Virus record (IMG/VR): IMGVR_UViG_3300006875_000146
Span: 1-25,555 of that record
Strand: one strand, 5' to 3'
Source of the DNA: a virus
DNA length: 25,555 nt
The translations under genes and the position numbers were made by a program. A model generated the notes under the pieces. That model was not told the origin of the DNA. It was given only the letters and a program-made list of their open reading frames with translations, and did not search any database. Positions 1 through 5,480 of this stretch are shown here, one piece after another. Numbering within the stretch: position 1 is the stretch's first letter; each line of letters opens with the position of its first letter.

Positions 1-614
1 GAAGAGAAGAACTTCTTGAGGGCAATGTTTCAAAAAATAACACTGCCAAACAAAATTATACTGCTCTTAGATATGGTAATGATCATGGATCAATAAGTTT
101 TGGACACATTCATAAGCAAGGTGAAACTACTGCTGATGTAATGCTTCAAGCGAGTGATGGTAGACATTCTATTATTCTTGATAAAGATGGTCCAAGAAAA
201 GCATGTACGCAAATTACTGCTCCTGGTAGAATTTCTATAGATGCTGGAATAGATAAAGAAGAAGAACCGGAAAGTCTTTTTATTCACGCTCACAATGGCA
301 ATATTGCTATTATTGCATCAAATGGGAAAATAAGACTTCAAGGAACTGATATTGAATTAATTGCTGTTGGGGAAGGAGGATCTAAAGGTAATGTTAGAAT
401 AAAAGCAAGTGAAAATATTGAACTTGATGCAGATAATAAAGTTCTTATAAATGCTAAGACTGCATATAAATTAGCAAGTCCAGGAACGGCTGAAATCGTT
501 GCCAATAGTGTTATGAAAGTATATGCGCCAATGATTCGTGGAGTTACTGATGCTGTAGCAAACAAAGATTCTAAGGTTGGTGGAAGAAATATTCAAAAGA
601 AAAACAACAAATAA
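1..614 (+). CDS. Tail/baseplate structural protein, C-terminal part (5' truncated)
   Basis: The reading frame is open from the first complete codon at position 3 to the TAA at 612-614, so the gene begins outside the window; 203 residues are visible. The ATG at 141 is only an internal methionine, because the frame upstream encodes sensible protein (REELLEGN..., then FGHIHKQGE). The second half is made of short alternating beta-strands with regular I/V spacing (for example GNIAIIASNGKIRLQGTDIE and NVRIKASENIELDADNKVLI). This resembles the beta-helix of gp5/VgrG-type spike proteins. It ends in a basic Lys/Asn-rich tail. The stop codon overlaps the Shine-Dalgarno of the next gene, so it is cotranscribed with the structural genes that follow. 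A role as a central-spike or baseplate protein is inferred from this resemblance and from context; I do not recognise the exact family. Confidence 0.75.
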   Translation, partial: REELLEGNVSKNNTAKQNYTALRYGNDHGSISFGHIHKQGETTADVMLQASDGRHSIILDKDGPRKACTQITAPGRISIDAGIDKEEEPESLFIHAHNGNIAIIASNGKIRLQGTDIELIAVGEGGSKGNVRIKASENIELDADNKVLINAKTAYKLASPGTAEIVANSVMKVYAPMIRGVTDAVANKDSKVGGRNIQKKNNK

Positions 615-625
615 GGAGAAAACAA

Positions 626-1288
626 ATGGCATTTTTAATGGACGATGTAGCTAGTGGTGGTCAAATGGTTGTTGGTGCTGGAGTTCCAAAAGCACTTGGA
701 TTGGGTCCATCCAAAATTAATGGTTCTGCATATGTAGAGGGACCATTTCAAACTGGACAAGCAGGAGCACATAATTCTTGTAAAGCAACCTTAATGATTG
801 GCCCATTGACTAATCCTGATGCGAAAACCTCACCATTATATTCTTTATGGTGTAGGTTGTATTCAAGGTTTCAGAGTTTTGTAAGAGTTGATTTGCTACT
901 TAAATCAACTTATATTGAAGCAAAGGTTGTAAGAACAAAAGTTCTTCAAGCGACGATTAAAAACTTTGTAATTAACCATCCAACAAAACCAGGAAAAAAA
1001 TTAGTTCATACGTGCCTTGAAGGTCCTGAAAATGGAGTTTATGTTCGTGGAAAGTTGTTAAATAACTCTGAAATAGAACTTCCAGAATATTGGTCTAATT
1101 TAGTTCATGAAGATTCTATCAGTGTATCAATTACACCAATTGGAGCTCATCAGGATATTATTGTAAAGAGAATAGGCGATAATAAAGTTTATCTTCAAGC
1201 AAAACCTGGAATTCCAATTCATTGTTTTTATCATGTTTTTGGCACAAGAAAAGATGTACCTAGATTAATTACGGAGATTGAAGAATAA
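626..1288 (+). CDS. Virion structural protein with HPTK/EGPE domain (copy 1)
   Basis: 220 aa. A strong Shine-Dalgarno (AAGGAG, 613-618) lies 7 nt before the ATG and fixes the start. Residues 1-60 are Gly/Ala-rich with no recognised fold. From about residue 110 the protein carries a domain with the signature HPTKPGKKLVHTCLEGPENG, then VYVRG and IELPEYW, ending in a beta-rich segment (SVSITPIG...). Similar 'HP...K.L.H...E.PE..VY.G' domains occur at the C-termini of many phage and bacterial tail-fibre-like proteins; that is from family memory. The function is probably structural or fibre maturation. The stop TAA and the next ATG overlap by one base (TAATG), suggesting translational coupling with the next gene, which carries the same domain. 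Confidence 0.85.
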   Translation: MAFLMDDVASGGQMVVGAGVPKALGLGPSKINGSAYVEGPFQTGQAGAHNSCKATLMIGPLTNPDAKTSPLYSLWCRLYSRFQSFVRVDLLLKSTYIEAKVVRTKVLQATIKNFVINHPTKPGKKLVHTCLEGPENGVYVRGKLLNNSEIELPEYWSNLVHEDSISVSITPIGAHQDIIVKRIGDNKVYLQAKPGIPIHCFYHVFGTRKDVPRLITEIEE

Positions 1289-1998
1289 TGGCATTTACAT
1301 TTCAGCAATATGGAACTTTTACTGGACCAGGAACTCCAATTGAATTTAGAGATAATGATGATTTTGCATTAGATCCTTTTGATGGTTCTTTTACTCTTAA
1401 TGATGTTTCAATGGTTCTTGCAAATACGACATCATCTCCTGCAGATTATGTCTATTTTCATTTAAAAGGATCTGACACGAAAGATGTAACTTTAGAAGCT
1501 AGTTACGGACCTATTAAGAAGGTTAGTGTTCTAGTTGAAAATCTTATCGTTACTGGAATGGTAAAAGCTGATTTGGTTAAAGCAACTCAGTTTGTTGGAG
1601 ACATTAATGTTCAAGGTTGGAAACACTTTGATGTTCAACATCCTACGAAAAAAGGATATCGATTAAGGCATAGTTGTCTTGAAGGTCCTGAAAATGCTGT
1701 TTACCATAGGGGTAGATTAGTCAACAATAATACTATTGAATTACCCGAATATTGGCAGGGATTTATTGACCCCGAAACAATCACTGTAAATTTAACTCCT
1801 CATGGAGTTTATCAAGAATTGTTTGTTAAAAATATAGAATGGGGAAGAAAAGTAACTGTTGTCAATAATTCTGGAGGTCCTATTGATTGTAGTTATGTTA
1901 TATGTGCTGAAAGAATAGACGGGGAAAAATTAATCGTTGAATATGAAGGTGATTCTCCTTCAGATTATCCTGGAAATTATAATACAAGTGTGAGTTAA
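1288..1998 (+). CDS. Virion structural protein with HPTK/EGPE domain (copy 2)
   Basis: 236 aa. It starts at the ATG that shares one base with the preceding stop codon, and no separate Shine-Dalgarno is obvious. Residues 1-100 differ from copy 1. From about residue 110 it repeats the same domain: HPTKKGYRLRHSCLEGPENA, VYHRGRL, IELPEYW, then TVNLTPHG. This makes it a paralogue or tandem module of the upstream gene. Cys residues near the C-terminus (DCSYVICAE) align with HCFYHVFGT in copy 1. It is probably a tail or baseplate component; the exact position in the virion cannot be inferred from sequence. The next gene starts 1 nt after the stop. Confidence 0.85.
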   Translation: MAFTFQQYGTFTGPGTPIEFRDNDDFALDPFDGSFTLNDVSMVLANTTSSPADYVYFHLKGSDTKDVTLEASYGPIKKVSVLVENLIVTGMVKADLVKATQFVGDINVQGWKHFDVQHPTKKGYRLRHSCLEGPENAVYHRGRLVNNNTIELPEYWQGFIDPETITVNLTPHGVYQELFVKNIEWGRKVTVVNNSGGPIDCSYVICAERIDGEKLIVEYEGDSPSDYPGNYNTSVS

Positions 1999-1999
1999 A

Positions 2000-2989
2000 A
2001 TGACAAGTGTATCAGATGTTAAAGCATTAAATGCTGAACAGTTAACCAATATTTCAATATCGAATTCTGCTTTAGATGCAACACTTGGTGCTGCAACTTC
2101 ATCCTTGACGACATACTTATATCCTTGTGTTGGATATGATAATTTGATTGTTGATGGGATTGATCAGATTAATATTAAAAAGAATCAAATTGTATCTCTA
2201 TTGACTTCCAATTATGATAAATTAATTTTAAATTGTGGAATAGCAACAAAATCACCTGGTGTAGCAGGAGTCTCTTCTGGATATTTTGTTTCTGCTGGAT
2301 TTGCTACAGTCAGACTTGATGCATGTTTATTAGAATCTAATATTATAAGTATCGCATCATCTGTAGTTGTTTCTGGAACTTTGACGACTTTTAATTATAA
2401 TTGCCAAACCTTTATTGATGGTTCAGAAGGAGTTGGATTAGGAACGACTACACAATGTAACGTTGGTATCAAGGGAGAAGTTAGGAAAGAAACTTTATAC
2501 TCTTTTGTTCGCCCTTATCTAGAAAATTTTACAATCAGTGCTAATGACTGGACTGGGATTAGTCCAAAGGATGGTCTTGCATTGGAAAATCAATCAGGAC
2601 CTGTCGGTGTTTTTACTTATGTTGGTATTGGAACAACAACTCCAAGAAATGATTTAGGAATAGGTCTTTCTGTATCTCAATTCACTGATGTTTTTGATCC
2701 AATGGAGGTTCATAAAAAACAATCTGAACTTATTGGTTATTATTATCCTATTAATGATCCTCTTGGATGTGGAGTTACAATTATGACGGCCGTTCAAACA
2801 TTAGAAAACGAAATTTTGACTATCCGAGCAGGAATTTCTACATTAATCACAGTTACAAATGGTGCTAGAACTCTAAAGGTTGAGTCTCAATCTGATAAAT
2901 GGTGGATTATGAAAACACAATCCAAAAAATCAGCTGCTGCATCAAATATAAATTCATTTAATGATAATTTAGACAGCATCCCGTTCTGA
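2000..2989 (+). CDS. Virion structural protein, unrecognised family
   Basis: 329 aa, starting 1 nt after the previous stop and so part of the same operon. The composition is Ser/Thr/Gly/Ile-rich and beta-prone, with motifs such as VGIGTTTPRNDLGIGLSVSQ that recur in the fibre proteins further downstream. Near the C-terminus are a short helical stretch (TAVQTLENEILTIRAGISTL) and then a basic WWIMKTQSKKSAAASN segment. I do not recognise a named domain. Position and composition suggest a tail or baseplate protein. The stop is followed at once by the sigma70-like promoter at 3000, so this gene closes the structural operon. Confidence 0.8.
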   Translation: MTSVSDVKALNAEQLTNISISNSALDATLGAATSSLTTYLYPCVGYDNLIVDGIDQINIKKNQIVSLLTSNYDKLILNCGIATKSPGVAGVSSGYFVSAGFATVRLDACLLESNIISIASSVVVSGTLTTFNYNCQTFIDGSEGVGLGTTTQCNVGIKGEVRKETLYSFVRPYLENFTISANDWTGISPKDGLALENQSGPVGVFTYVGIGTTTPRNDLGIGLSVSQFTDVFDPMEVHKKQSELIGYYYPINDPLGCGVTIMTAVQTLENEILTIRAGISTLITVTNGARTLKVESQSDKWWIMKTQSKKSAAASNINSFNDNLDSIPF

Positions 2990-2999
2990 CCATTGCCCA

Positions 3000-3028
3000 T
3001 TGACACGGGCACCTGACCGTGCTACTAT
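3000..3028 (+). promoter_or_regulatory. Consensus sigma70-type promoter (early-type)
   Basis: TTGACA (3000-3005), a 17-nt spacer and TACTAT (3023-3028). The -35 is perfect and the -10 is near-consensus, so host sigma factor should recognise it without a phage factor. It lies in the 65-nt gap after the structural operon and just upstream of the 60-aa ORF. An inverted repeat CCCATT (2996-3001) / AATGGG (3030-3035) brackets it and could be an operator. It differs clearly from the late-type motifs used elsewhere in the window. Confidence 0.7.
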
Positions 3029-3054
3029 GAATGGGTAATCACGGAACGAACTGA

Positions 3055-3237
3055 ATGCAAGATGAGTACCTGACGCGATGTGTCGTTGATCCAATCAAAC
3101 GAACCGTGTATCTTTACTCCAATGAGGGGTCAGAACGTGAAGTGGTCTGTGATACGGTTGATGAGTTTATGAACGTGCTAGAATTTGTACGTGCCACAGT
3201 GGATGAAGAAACACTCTCATACGCAAATCCACTTTAA
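3055..3237 (+). CDS. Small hypothetical protein, 60 aa
   Basis: Starts at ATG 3055, about 27 nt after the -10 box of the sigma70-like promoter; there is no clear Shine-Dalgarno. The acidic protein MQDEYLTRCVVDPIKRTVYL... has an alternating beta/alpha pattern (TVYLYSNEGSEREVVCD, then TVDEFMNVLEFVRATVDEE). The base composition is less AT-rich than the flanking structural genes. No domain is recognised. Position downstream of an early-type promoter suggests an early or host-takeover role rather than a virion component; this is inference. Confidence 0.75.
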   Translation: MQDEYLTRCVVDPIKRTVYLYSNEGSEREVVCDTVDEFMNVLEFVRATVDEETLSYANPL

Positions 3238-3242
3238 AATCC

Positions 3243-3274
3243 ATTTTTGGGGGAAAAATTTTCCCGGTAAAAAT
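3243..3274. terminator. Palindromic hairpin after the 60-aa ORF
   Basis: Perfect inverted repeat GGGAAAA (3251-3257) / TTTTCCC (3259-3265), extended by ATTTTT (3243-3248) / AAAAAT (3269-3274). It begins 5 nt after the stop codon. No U-tract follows on the + strand, so it may be a processing or partial termination hairpin, or a protein-binding palindrome. Confidence 0.45.
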
Positions 3275-3294
3275 TGCCCTTATTACTTTTTTAA

Positions 3295-3501
3295 ATGAAC
3301 CCTTATCGTATTAACTACAAAGCACTGAAAGAAGAACCGGTGAAAACTACACCACAAAATGTAAAAGAAGCAAATGAGGGTTTGTTTTATTCTAAAATGA
3401 ACCTTCCTGAAGCAGCAAAACACTGCGGAATGTCACAAAAAGAAATGAAGTTGACATTCTTTGAGTTCTTGAAGTATAATCCTATTACTTACAAATCGTA
3501 A
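3295..3501 (+). CDS. Small hypothetical protein, 68 aa
   Basis: ATG 3295, stop TAA 3499-3501. The basic protein begins MNPYRINYKALKEEPVKTTP. The C-terminal half (residues 28-60) looks like a helix-turn-helix: NEGLFYSKMNLPEAAKHCGM followed by SQKEMKLTFFEFLKY. The 'LPEAAKHCGMSQKEMK' segment resembles the helix-turn of small regulators or sigma-region-like HTH domains, which could mean DNA binding; this is inference. It ends 8 nt before the tRNA-Leu gene and probably shares its transcript. Confidence 0.7.
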   Translation: MNPYRINYKALKEEPVKTTPQNVKEANEGLFYSKMNLPEAAKHCGMSQKEMKLTFFEFLKYNPITYKS

Positions 3502-3509
3502 GTTTTTAT

Positions 3510-3791
3510 GCGAGTATGGTGGAATCGGTAGACACACCAGACTTATGAAAATTGAGCCTCATTTGAGAAACCTTATGAGTGTAACTCCTCAAATTCGGTG
3601 AAACCTGTAAAATGGCAATACCGAGCCAAGCATCGTAAGATGAAGGTGTAGAGACTAGACGGGGAGCACCTAAACTGAAAAGTATGGTGAAGGTATAGTC
3701 CAGACCACAAACCGAAAGGGTAGTGAAAACTATAGTGGTACGAAAATCTGTTGGGCGTATGCCCGTGCCAGTTCGACTCTGGCTACTCGCA
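3510..3791 (+). tRNA. tRNA-Leu(UAA), interrupted by a group I intron
   Basis: The 5' exon is 3510-3544 and the 3' exon 3743-3790, with discriminator A at 3791. Joined, the exons fold as a complete class II tRNA. The acceptor stem GCGAGTA/TACTCGC pairs fully. The D stem is GTG/CAC. The anticodon arm is CAGA-CTTAAAA-TCTG with anticodon TAA (one C.T mismatch at the base). The long variable arm is GGGC-GTAT-GCCC, and the T arm is GCCAG-TTCGACT-CTGGC. A73 and the variable arm are leucine identity features. CCA is not encoded. The intron lies after the first anticodon base, the same place as in cyanobacterial and plastid tRNA-Leu(UAA) genes. Confidence 0.93.
3545..3742 (+). ncRNA. Group I intron (IC3-like) in tRNA-Leu(UAA)
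   Basis: 198 nt, ending in the terminal G expected of group I introns. P1 pairs exon CTT (3542-3544) with GAG (3554-3556), giving U.G at the splice site. P2 is ATTTGAG (3561-3567)/CTCAAAT (3588-3594). P4 is TCGGT (3595-3599)/ACCGA (3620-3624). P6a is CATC-GTAA-GATG (3631-3642). P7 is GACTA (3653-3657)/TAGTC (3696-3700). P8 is CACC (3667-3670)/GGTG (3686-3689). P9 is CCAC (3705-3708)/GTGG (3735-3738), with a GAAA-capped hairpin at 3721-3732. The core strings GGCAATACCGAGCCAAGC and AGAGACTAGACGG closely resemble cyanobacterial tRNA-Leu introns. It encodes no complete ORF and should self-splice. Confidence 0.9.
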
Positions 3792-3793
3792 CT

Positions 3794-3828
3794 TTGGGTT
3801 ATAAATATCATTAGATACTTGAACCCAA
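3794..3828 (+). promoter_or_regulatory. Start-codon-sequestering hairpin with embedded late promoter
   Basis: TTGGGTT (3794-3800) pairs with AACCCAA (3822-3828), whose last base is the A of the HNH start codon; an inner TATC/GATA pairing may extend it. RNA read through from the tRNA operon would hold the start codon in the stem. RNA started at the late promoter lacks the 5' arm. Confidence 0.55.
3800..3807 (+). promoter_or_regulatory. T4-type late promoter TATAAATA (HNH gene 1)
   Basis: Exact T4 late consensus, 20 nt before the ATG at 3828 and 9 nt after the tRNA-Leu. The expected start is about 6 nt downstream (near 3813), between the arms of the inverted repeat 3794-3800 / 3822-3828. Confidence 0.75.
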
Positions 3829-4163
3829 TGCCTTACAAAGATAAAGAAAAACAAAAAGAATATCAACGCAAGTGGCATTCTGAACACAAACTTCCCAAAA
3901 CAAAACAAACCTCTCATAATAAGAGAAAAGCAATGGTTGAGGAAGCAAAAGATAAACCTTGTGCTATATGTAAGGTTAAATATCCTCCGTGTGCTATGGA
4001 TTTGCACCATATTGACCCTCTAACAAAAGATATGGGTGGTATAAGTGGTATGATGAGAATAGGTTCCTATCAAAAACTTCAAGAAGAAATTGATAAGTGT
4101 GTCCCTCTTTGTGCTATTTGCCATAGATTACTTCATAATGACTTAGTACAATTAATTTTTTAA
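3828..4163 (+). CDS. HNH homing endonuclease, 111 aa
   Basis: The N-terminal 40 residues are very basic (MPYKDKEKQKEYQRKWHSEH). The HNH zinc-ribbon core follows: C45-x2-C48, MDLHHIDP (57-64), then C95-x2-C98-H99 and H103-N104. HNH enzymes of this type nick or cut DNA and act as free-standing homing endonucleases. I chose ATG 3828 because it follows a late promoter. The frame is open upstream from 3699, through the intron end and the tRNA 3' exon, so a GTG at 3723 is a theoretical longer start, but it would encode tRNA sequence. The gene lies directly behind the intron-containing tRNA and is flanked by a TCGCACT direct repeat. It may promote spread of the intron or of itself; this is inferred. 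Confidence 0.88.
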   Translation: MPYKDKEKQKEYQRKWHSEHKLPKTKQTSHNKRKAMVEEAKDKPCAICKVKYPPCAMDLHHIDPLTKDMGGISGMMRIGSYQKLQEEIDKCVPLCAICHRLLHNDLVQLIF

Positions 4164-4178
4164 TTTAATATTCGCACT

Positions 4179-4191
4179 GAGGTTCAACCTC
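4179..4191 (+). terminator. Short palindrome after the HNH gene
   Basis: GAGGTT-C-AACCTC is a perfect 6-bp inverted repeat, directly followed by the late motif CTAAATAA. It could end or process the tRNA-Leu/HNH transcript. There is no U-tract, so termination is uncertain. Confidence 0.35.
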
Positions 4192-4198
4192 TAAATAA
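4191..4198 (+). promoter_or_regulatory. Late promoter variant CTAAATAA
   Basis: Lies 23 nt before ATG 4222. The CTAAATA form recurs in five intergenic gaps of this window at similar spacing from starts, which supports it as the phage's late-promoter variant. Confidence 0.6.
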
Positions 4199-4221
4199 AC
4201 AAAAGTATAAGGAACTATTCT

Positions 4222-4491
4222 ATGAAATACAGAATAGATGCCAGATATGTTTGGTACAACAGAGGAACACAACTTGTTCTGATGTATTTTATCCAAAATA
4301 TTCCTTTTACTTTTGATGATGTTCCAGATAGTCTTATGTATGATTTGGAACTCATAGAACTAGCAGACAACGAAAGACGCTTTGAACCAGAGGATTTATA
4401 CAAATCATCATTCTATTTGATTGATGAAGAGTGTCATCCAATGTTATTTGAAGTTGAACTGGAAAATCCAGAAATGATGCCTGCGGATTAA
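4222..4491 (+). CDS. Small acidic hypothetical protein, 89 aa
   Basis: Starts MKYRIDARYVWYNRGTQLVL, with AAGGAA (4209-4214) as a Shine-Dalgarno 7 nt upstream and a late-type motif before that. The protein is acidic, with a beta-rich N-terminus and a Glu/Asp-rich C-terminus (VELENPEMMPAD). No domain is recognised. Its stop TAA (4489-4491) is separated by a single base from the tRNA-Thr, so mRNA and tRNA are almost certainly cotranscribed and separated by RNase P-type processing. Confidence 0.78.
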   Translation: MKYRIDARYVWYNRGTQLVLMYFIQNIPFTFDDVPDSLMYDLELIELADNERRFEPEDLYKSSFYLIDEECHPMLFEVELENPEMMPAD

Positions 4492-4492
4492 T

Positions 4493-4564
4493 GCCGAAGT
4501 AGCTCAGTGATAGAGCAGGAATTTTGTAAATTTCAGGTCGCAGGTTTGATCCCTGTCTTCGGCT
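4493..4564 (+). tRNA. tRNA-Thr(UGU)
   Basis: Acceptor stem GCCGAAG/CTTCGGC; D arm GCTC-AGTGATA-GAGC; anticodon stem GGAAT/ATTTC with loop TTTGTAA (anticodon TGT, reading ACA); short variable loop; T arm GCAGG-TTTGATC-CCTGT; discriminator T at 4564. CCA is not encoded. The T loop has T where C56 is expected (TTT rather than TTC), an unusual substitution at a tertiary-contact position. The gene starts 1 nt after the stop of the 89-aa ORF. Confidence 0.88.
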
Positions 4565-4567
4565 TAA

Positions 4568-4575
4568 CTAAATAA
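4568..4575 (+). promoter_or_regulatory. Late promoter variant CTAAATAA
   Basis: Three nt after the tRNA-Thr. No start codon lies at the usual 18-30 nt; the RNA would run straight into the structured 4579-4652 leader. Possibly the original promoter of the 56-aa ORF before HNH gene 2 arrived (inference). Confidence 0.45.
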
Positions 4576-4604
4576 TATCACCTGGATGTCTGCAAACTTC
4601 AGGT

Positions 4605-4627
4605 GGAGGGTGGAAGTCCCTCCTTTT
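4605..4627 (+). terminator. Intrinsic terminator-like hairpin
   Basis: GGAGGG (4605-4610), loop TGGAAGT, CCCTCC (4618-4623), then TTTT. It would end the transcript of the 89-aa ORF and tRNA-Thr ahead of the HNH gene. Confidence 0.55.
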
Positions 4628-4630
4628 CAA

Positions 4631-4638
4631 TATAAATA
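4631..4638 (+). promoter_or_regulatory. T4-type late promoter TATAAATA (HNH gene 2)
   Basis: Exact consensus 26 nt before ATG 4665, within the loop of the 10-bp inverted repeat 4585-4594/4643-4652. Confidence 0.72.
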
Positions 4639-4664
4639 GAAATGCAGACATCTAGAGTAGAACT

Positions 4665-5276
4665 ATGCCTAACTGGACAGAGGAAGGTTTCCAGCGTATT
4701 ATTGATGCTGGACAAAGAGGTGGTTTAACAACAAAAGAAAAATTTAAAAAAATTAAAGAAGAATACTATAAAAATCCTAAATTATGTTTAAACTGTAATA
4801 AAGGAATATTATACGAAAGAAAAAACGAAAATAAATTTTGCAGTAGTTCTTGTTCTGCTAAATTTTTTAACACTAAAAGAAAAAAAGAAAAAAATTGTTT
4901 AGTCTGTGATAATGAAGTTAAGAAAGGAGCATCAAAATATTGCTCACTTAAATGTCAAAAAACATATCATTTTAACCAAAGATTATCTGATTGGATAAAT
5001 GGAGATTCTACAACAAAATCAAGAGATTTTTTTAGAAGATATTTAACAGAAACTTACGGATACAAATGTTCTTGCTGTCATATTACTGAATGGAATGGAA
5101 AATCAATTGTTTTGGAGATAGATCACATAGATGGAAATTCTGAAAATAATAGACCAGAAAATTTAAGATTTATTTGTCCAAACTGCCATTCACAAACTGA
5201 CACTTACAAAGGAAAAAATGTTGGTAAAGGAAGACATTATAGAAGAGAAAGATATGCGGCTGGACAGAGTTACTAA
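4665..5276 (+). CDS. HNH homing endonuclease with tandem zinc-finger knuckles, 203 aa
   Basis: Residues 1-40 are basic and helical (EGFQRIIDAGQRGGLTTKEK). Two zinc-knuckle motifs follow: C41-x2-C44...C59-x3-C63 and C78-x2-C81...C93-x3-C97. The HNH core comprises C135/C138, EIDHIDGN (151-158), NRPENLRFICPNCHS (162-176) and C171-x2-C174-H175. The tail is basic (YKGKNVGKGRHYRRERY). This is the usual build of phage free-standing HNH homing endonucleases, where the zinc knuckles add DNA contacts. It sits between the tRNA-Thr and a 56-aa ORF, under an exact late consensus within a hairpin. Codon use is very A-rich (many AAA and AAT) compared with neighbours, consistent with independent mobility. 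The target site cannot be told from the sequence. Confidence 0.9.
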   Translation: MPNWTEEGFQRIIDAGQRGGLTTKEKFKKIKEEYYKNPKLCLNCNKGILYERKNENKFCSSSCSAKFFNTKRKKEKNCLVCDNEVKKGASKYCSLKCQKTYHFNQRLSDWINGDSTTKSRDFFRRYLTETYGYKCSCCHITEWNGKSIVLEIDHIDGNSENNRPENLRFICPNCHSQTDTYKGKNVGKGRHYRRERYAAGQSY

Positions 5277-5309
5277 ATTAAGTTAGAATGATAAAAGAAT
5301 AGAATTATT

Positions 5310-5480
5310 ATGAAGATAAATCTCTGGTACTGCAAAGAAATGCAGCAATGGCGTTGGACCCTTACCGACGACTCAAGACCTATTCTTAAACAAGAATCTG
5401 GACAGCAACCAGATCTTCGTGCAGCAATGAATGATGTTGCAACAACCGTAGAATATATGATGAAATCCTCACAAGAATGA
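5310..5480 (+). CDS. Small hypothetical protein, 56 aa
   Basis: A short ORF from ATG 5310 to TGA 5478-5480, beginning MKINLWYCKEMQQWRWTLTD and ending in a helical acidic stretch (AAMNDVATTVEYMMKSSQE). Its stop overlaps the start of the next gene (ATGA, 5477-5480), the classic arrangement for translational coupling. It is Trp-rich at the N-terminus and Glu/Met-rich at the C-terminus. No domain is recognised; the overlap and sensible composition support it as real. Confidence 0.78.
   Translation: MKINLWYCKEMQQWRWTLTDDSRPILKQESGQQPDLRAAMNDVATTVEYMMKSSQE

Larger units (their letters stand above)
3787..4178. repeat. 7-bp direct repeat flanking the HNH gene
   Basis: TCGCACT occurs at 3787-3793 (tRNA-Leu 3' end plus 2 nt) and again at 4172-4178, just after the HNH stop. 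The similarity goes on loosely: GGGTT then ATAAATA after the first copy, GGTT then CTAAATAA after the second. This is consistent with the HNH segment having been inserted behind the tRNA with duplication of the junction. Confidence 0.45.
4579..4652 (+). promoter_or_regulatory. Structured leader of HNH gene 2 with embedded late promoter
   Basis: Two competing pairings are visible. CACCTG (4579-4584) pairs with CAGGTG (4600-4605). Its loop holds GATGTCTGCA (4585-4594), which is exactly complementary to TGCAGACATC (4643-4652), 12 nt before ATG 4665. The terminator-like hairpin and a TATAAATA late promoter lie between those two arms. Late-initiated RNA, starting near 4644, would lack the 5' arm. 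Confidence 0.55.

Noticed and set aside
141-143. ATG 141 as a true start of the first gene
   Set aside because: The frame is open and protein-like from position 3, so the gene is truncated by the window edge.
3723-3827. Longer HNH protein starting at GTG 3723
   Set aside because: The extra 35 codons are intron end, tRNA 3' exon and promoter; ATG 3828 is placed correctly behind the late promoter.
4605-4623. Broken tRNA (T-arm-like GGAGGG-TGGAAGT-CCCTCC)
   Set aside because: No acceptor, D or anticodon arm is present, and a T-run follows, so a terminator hairpin explains it better.
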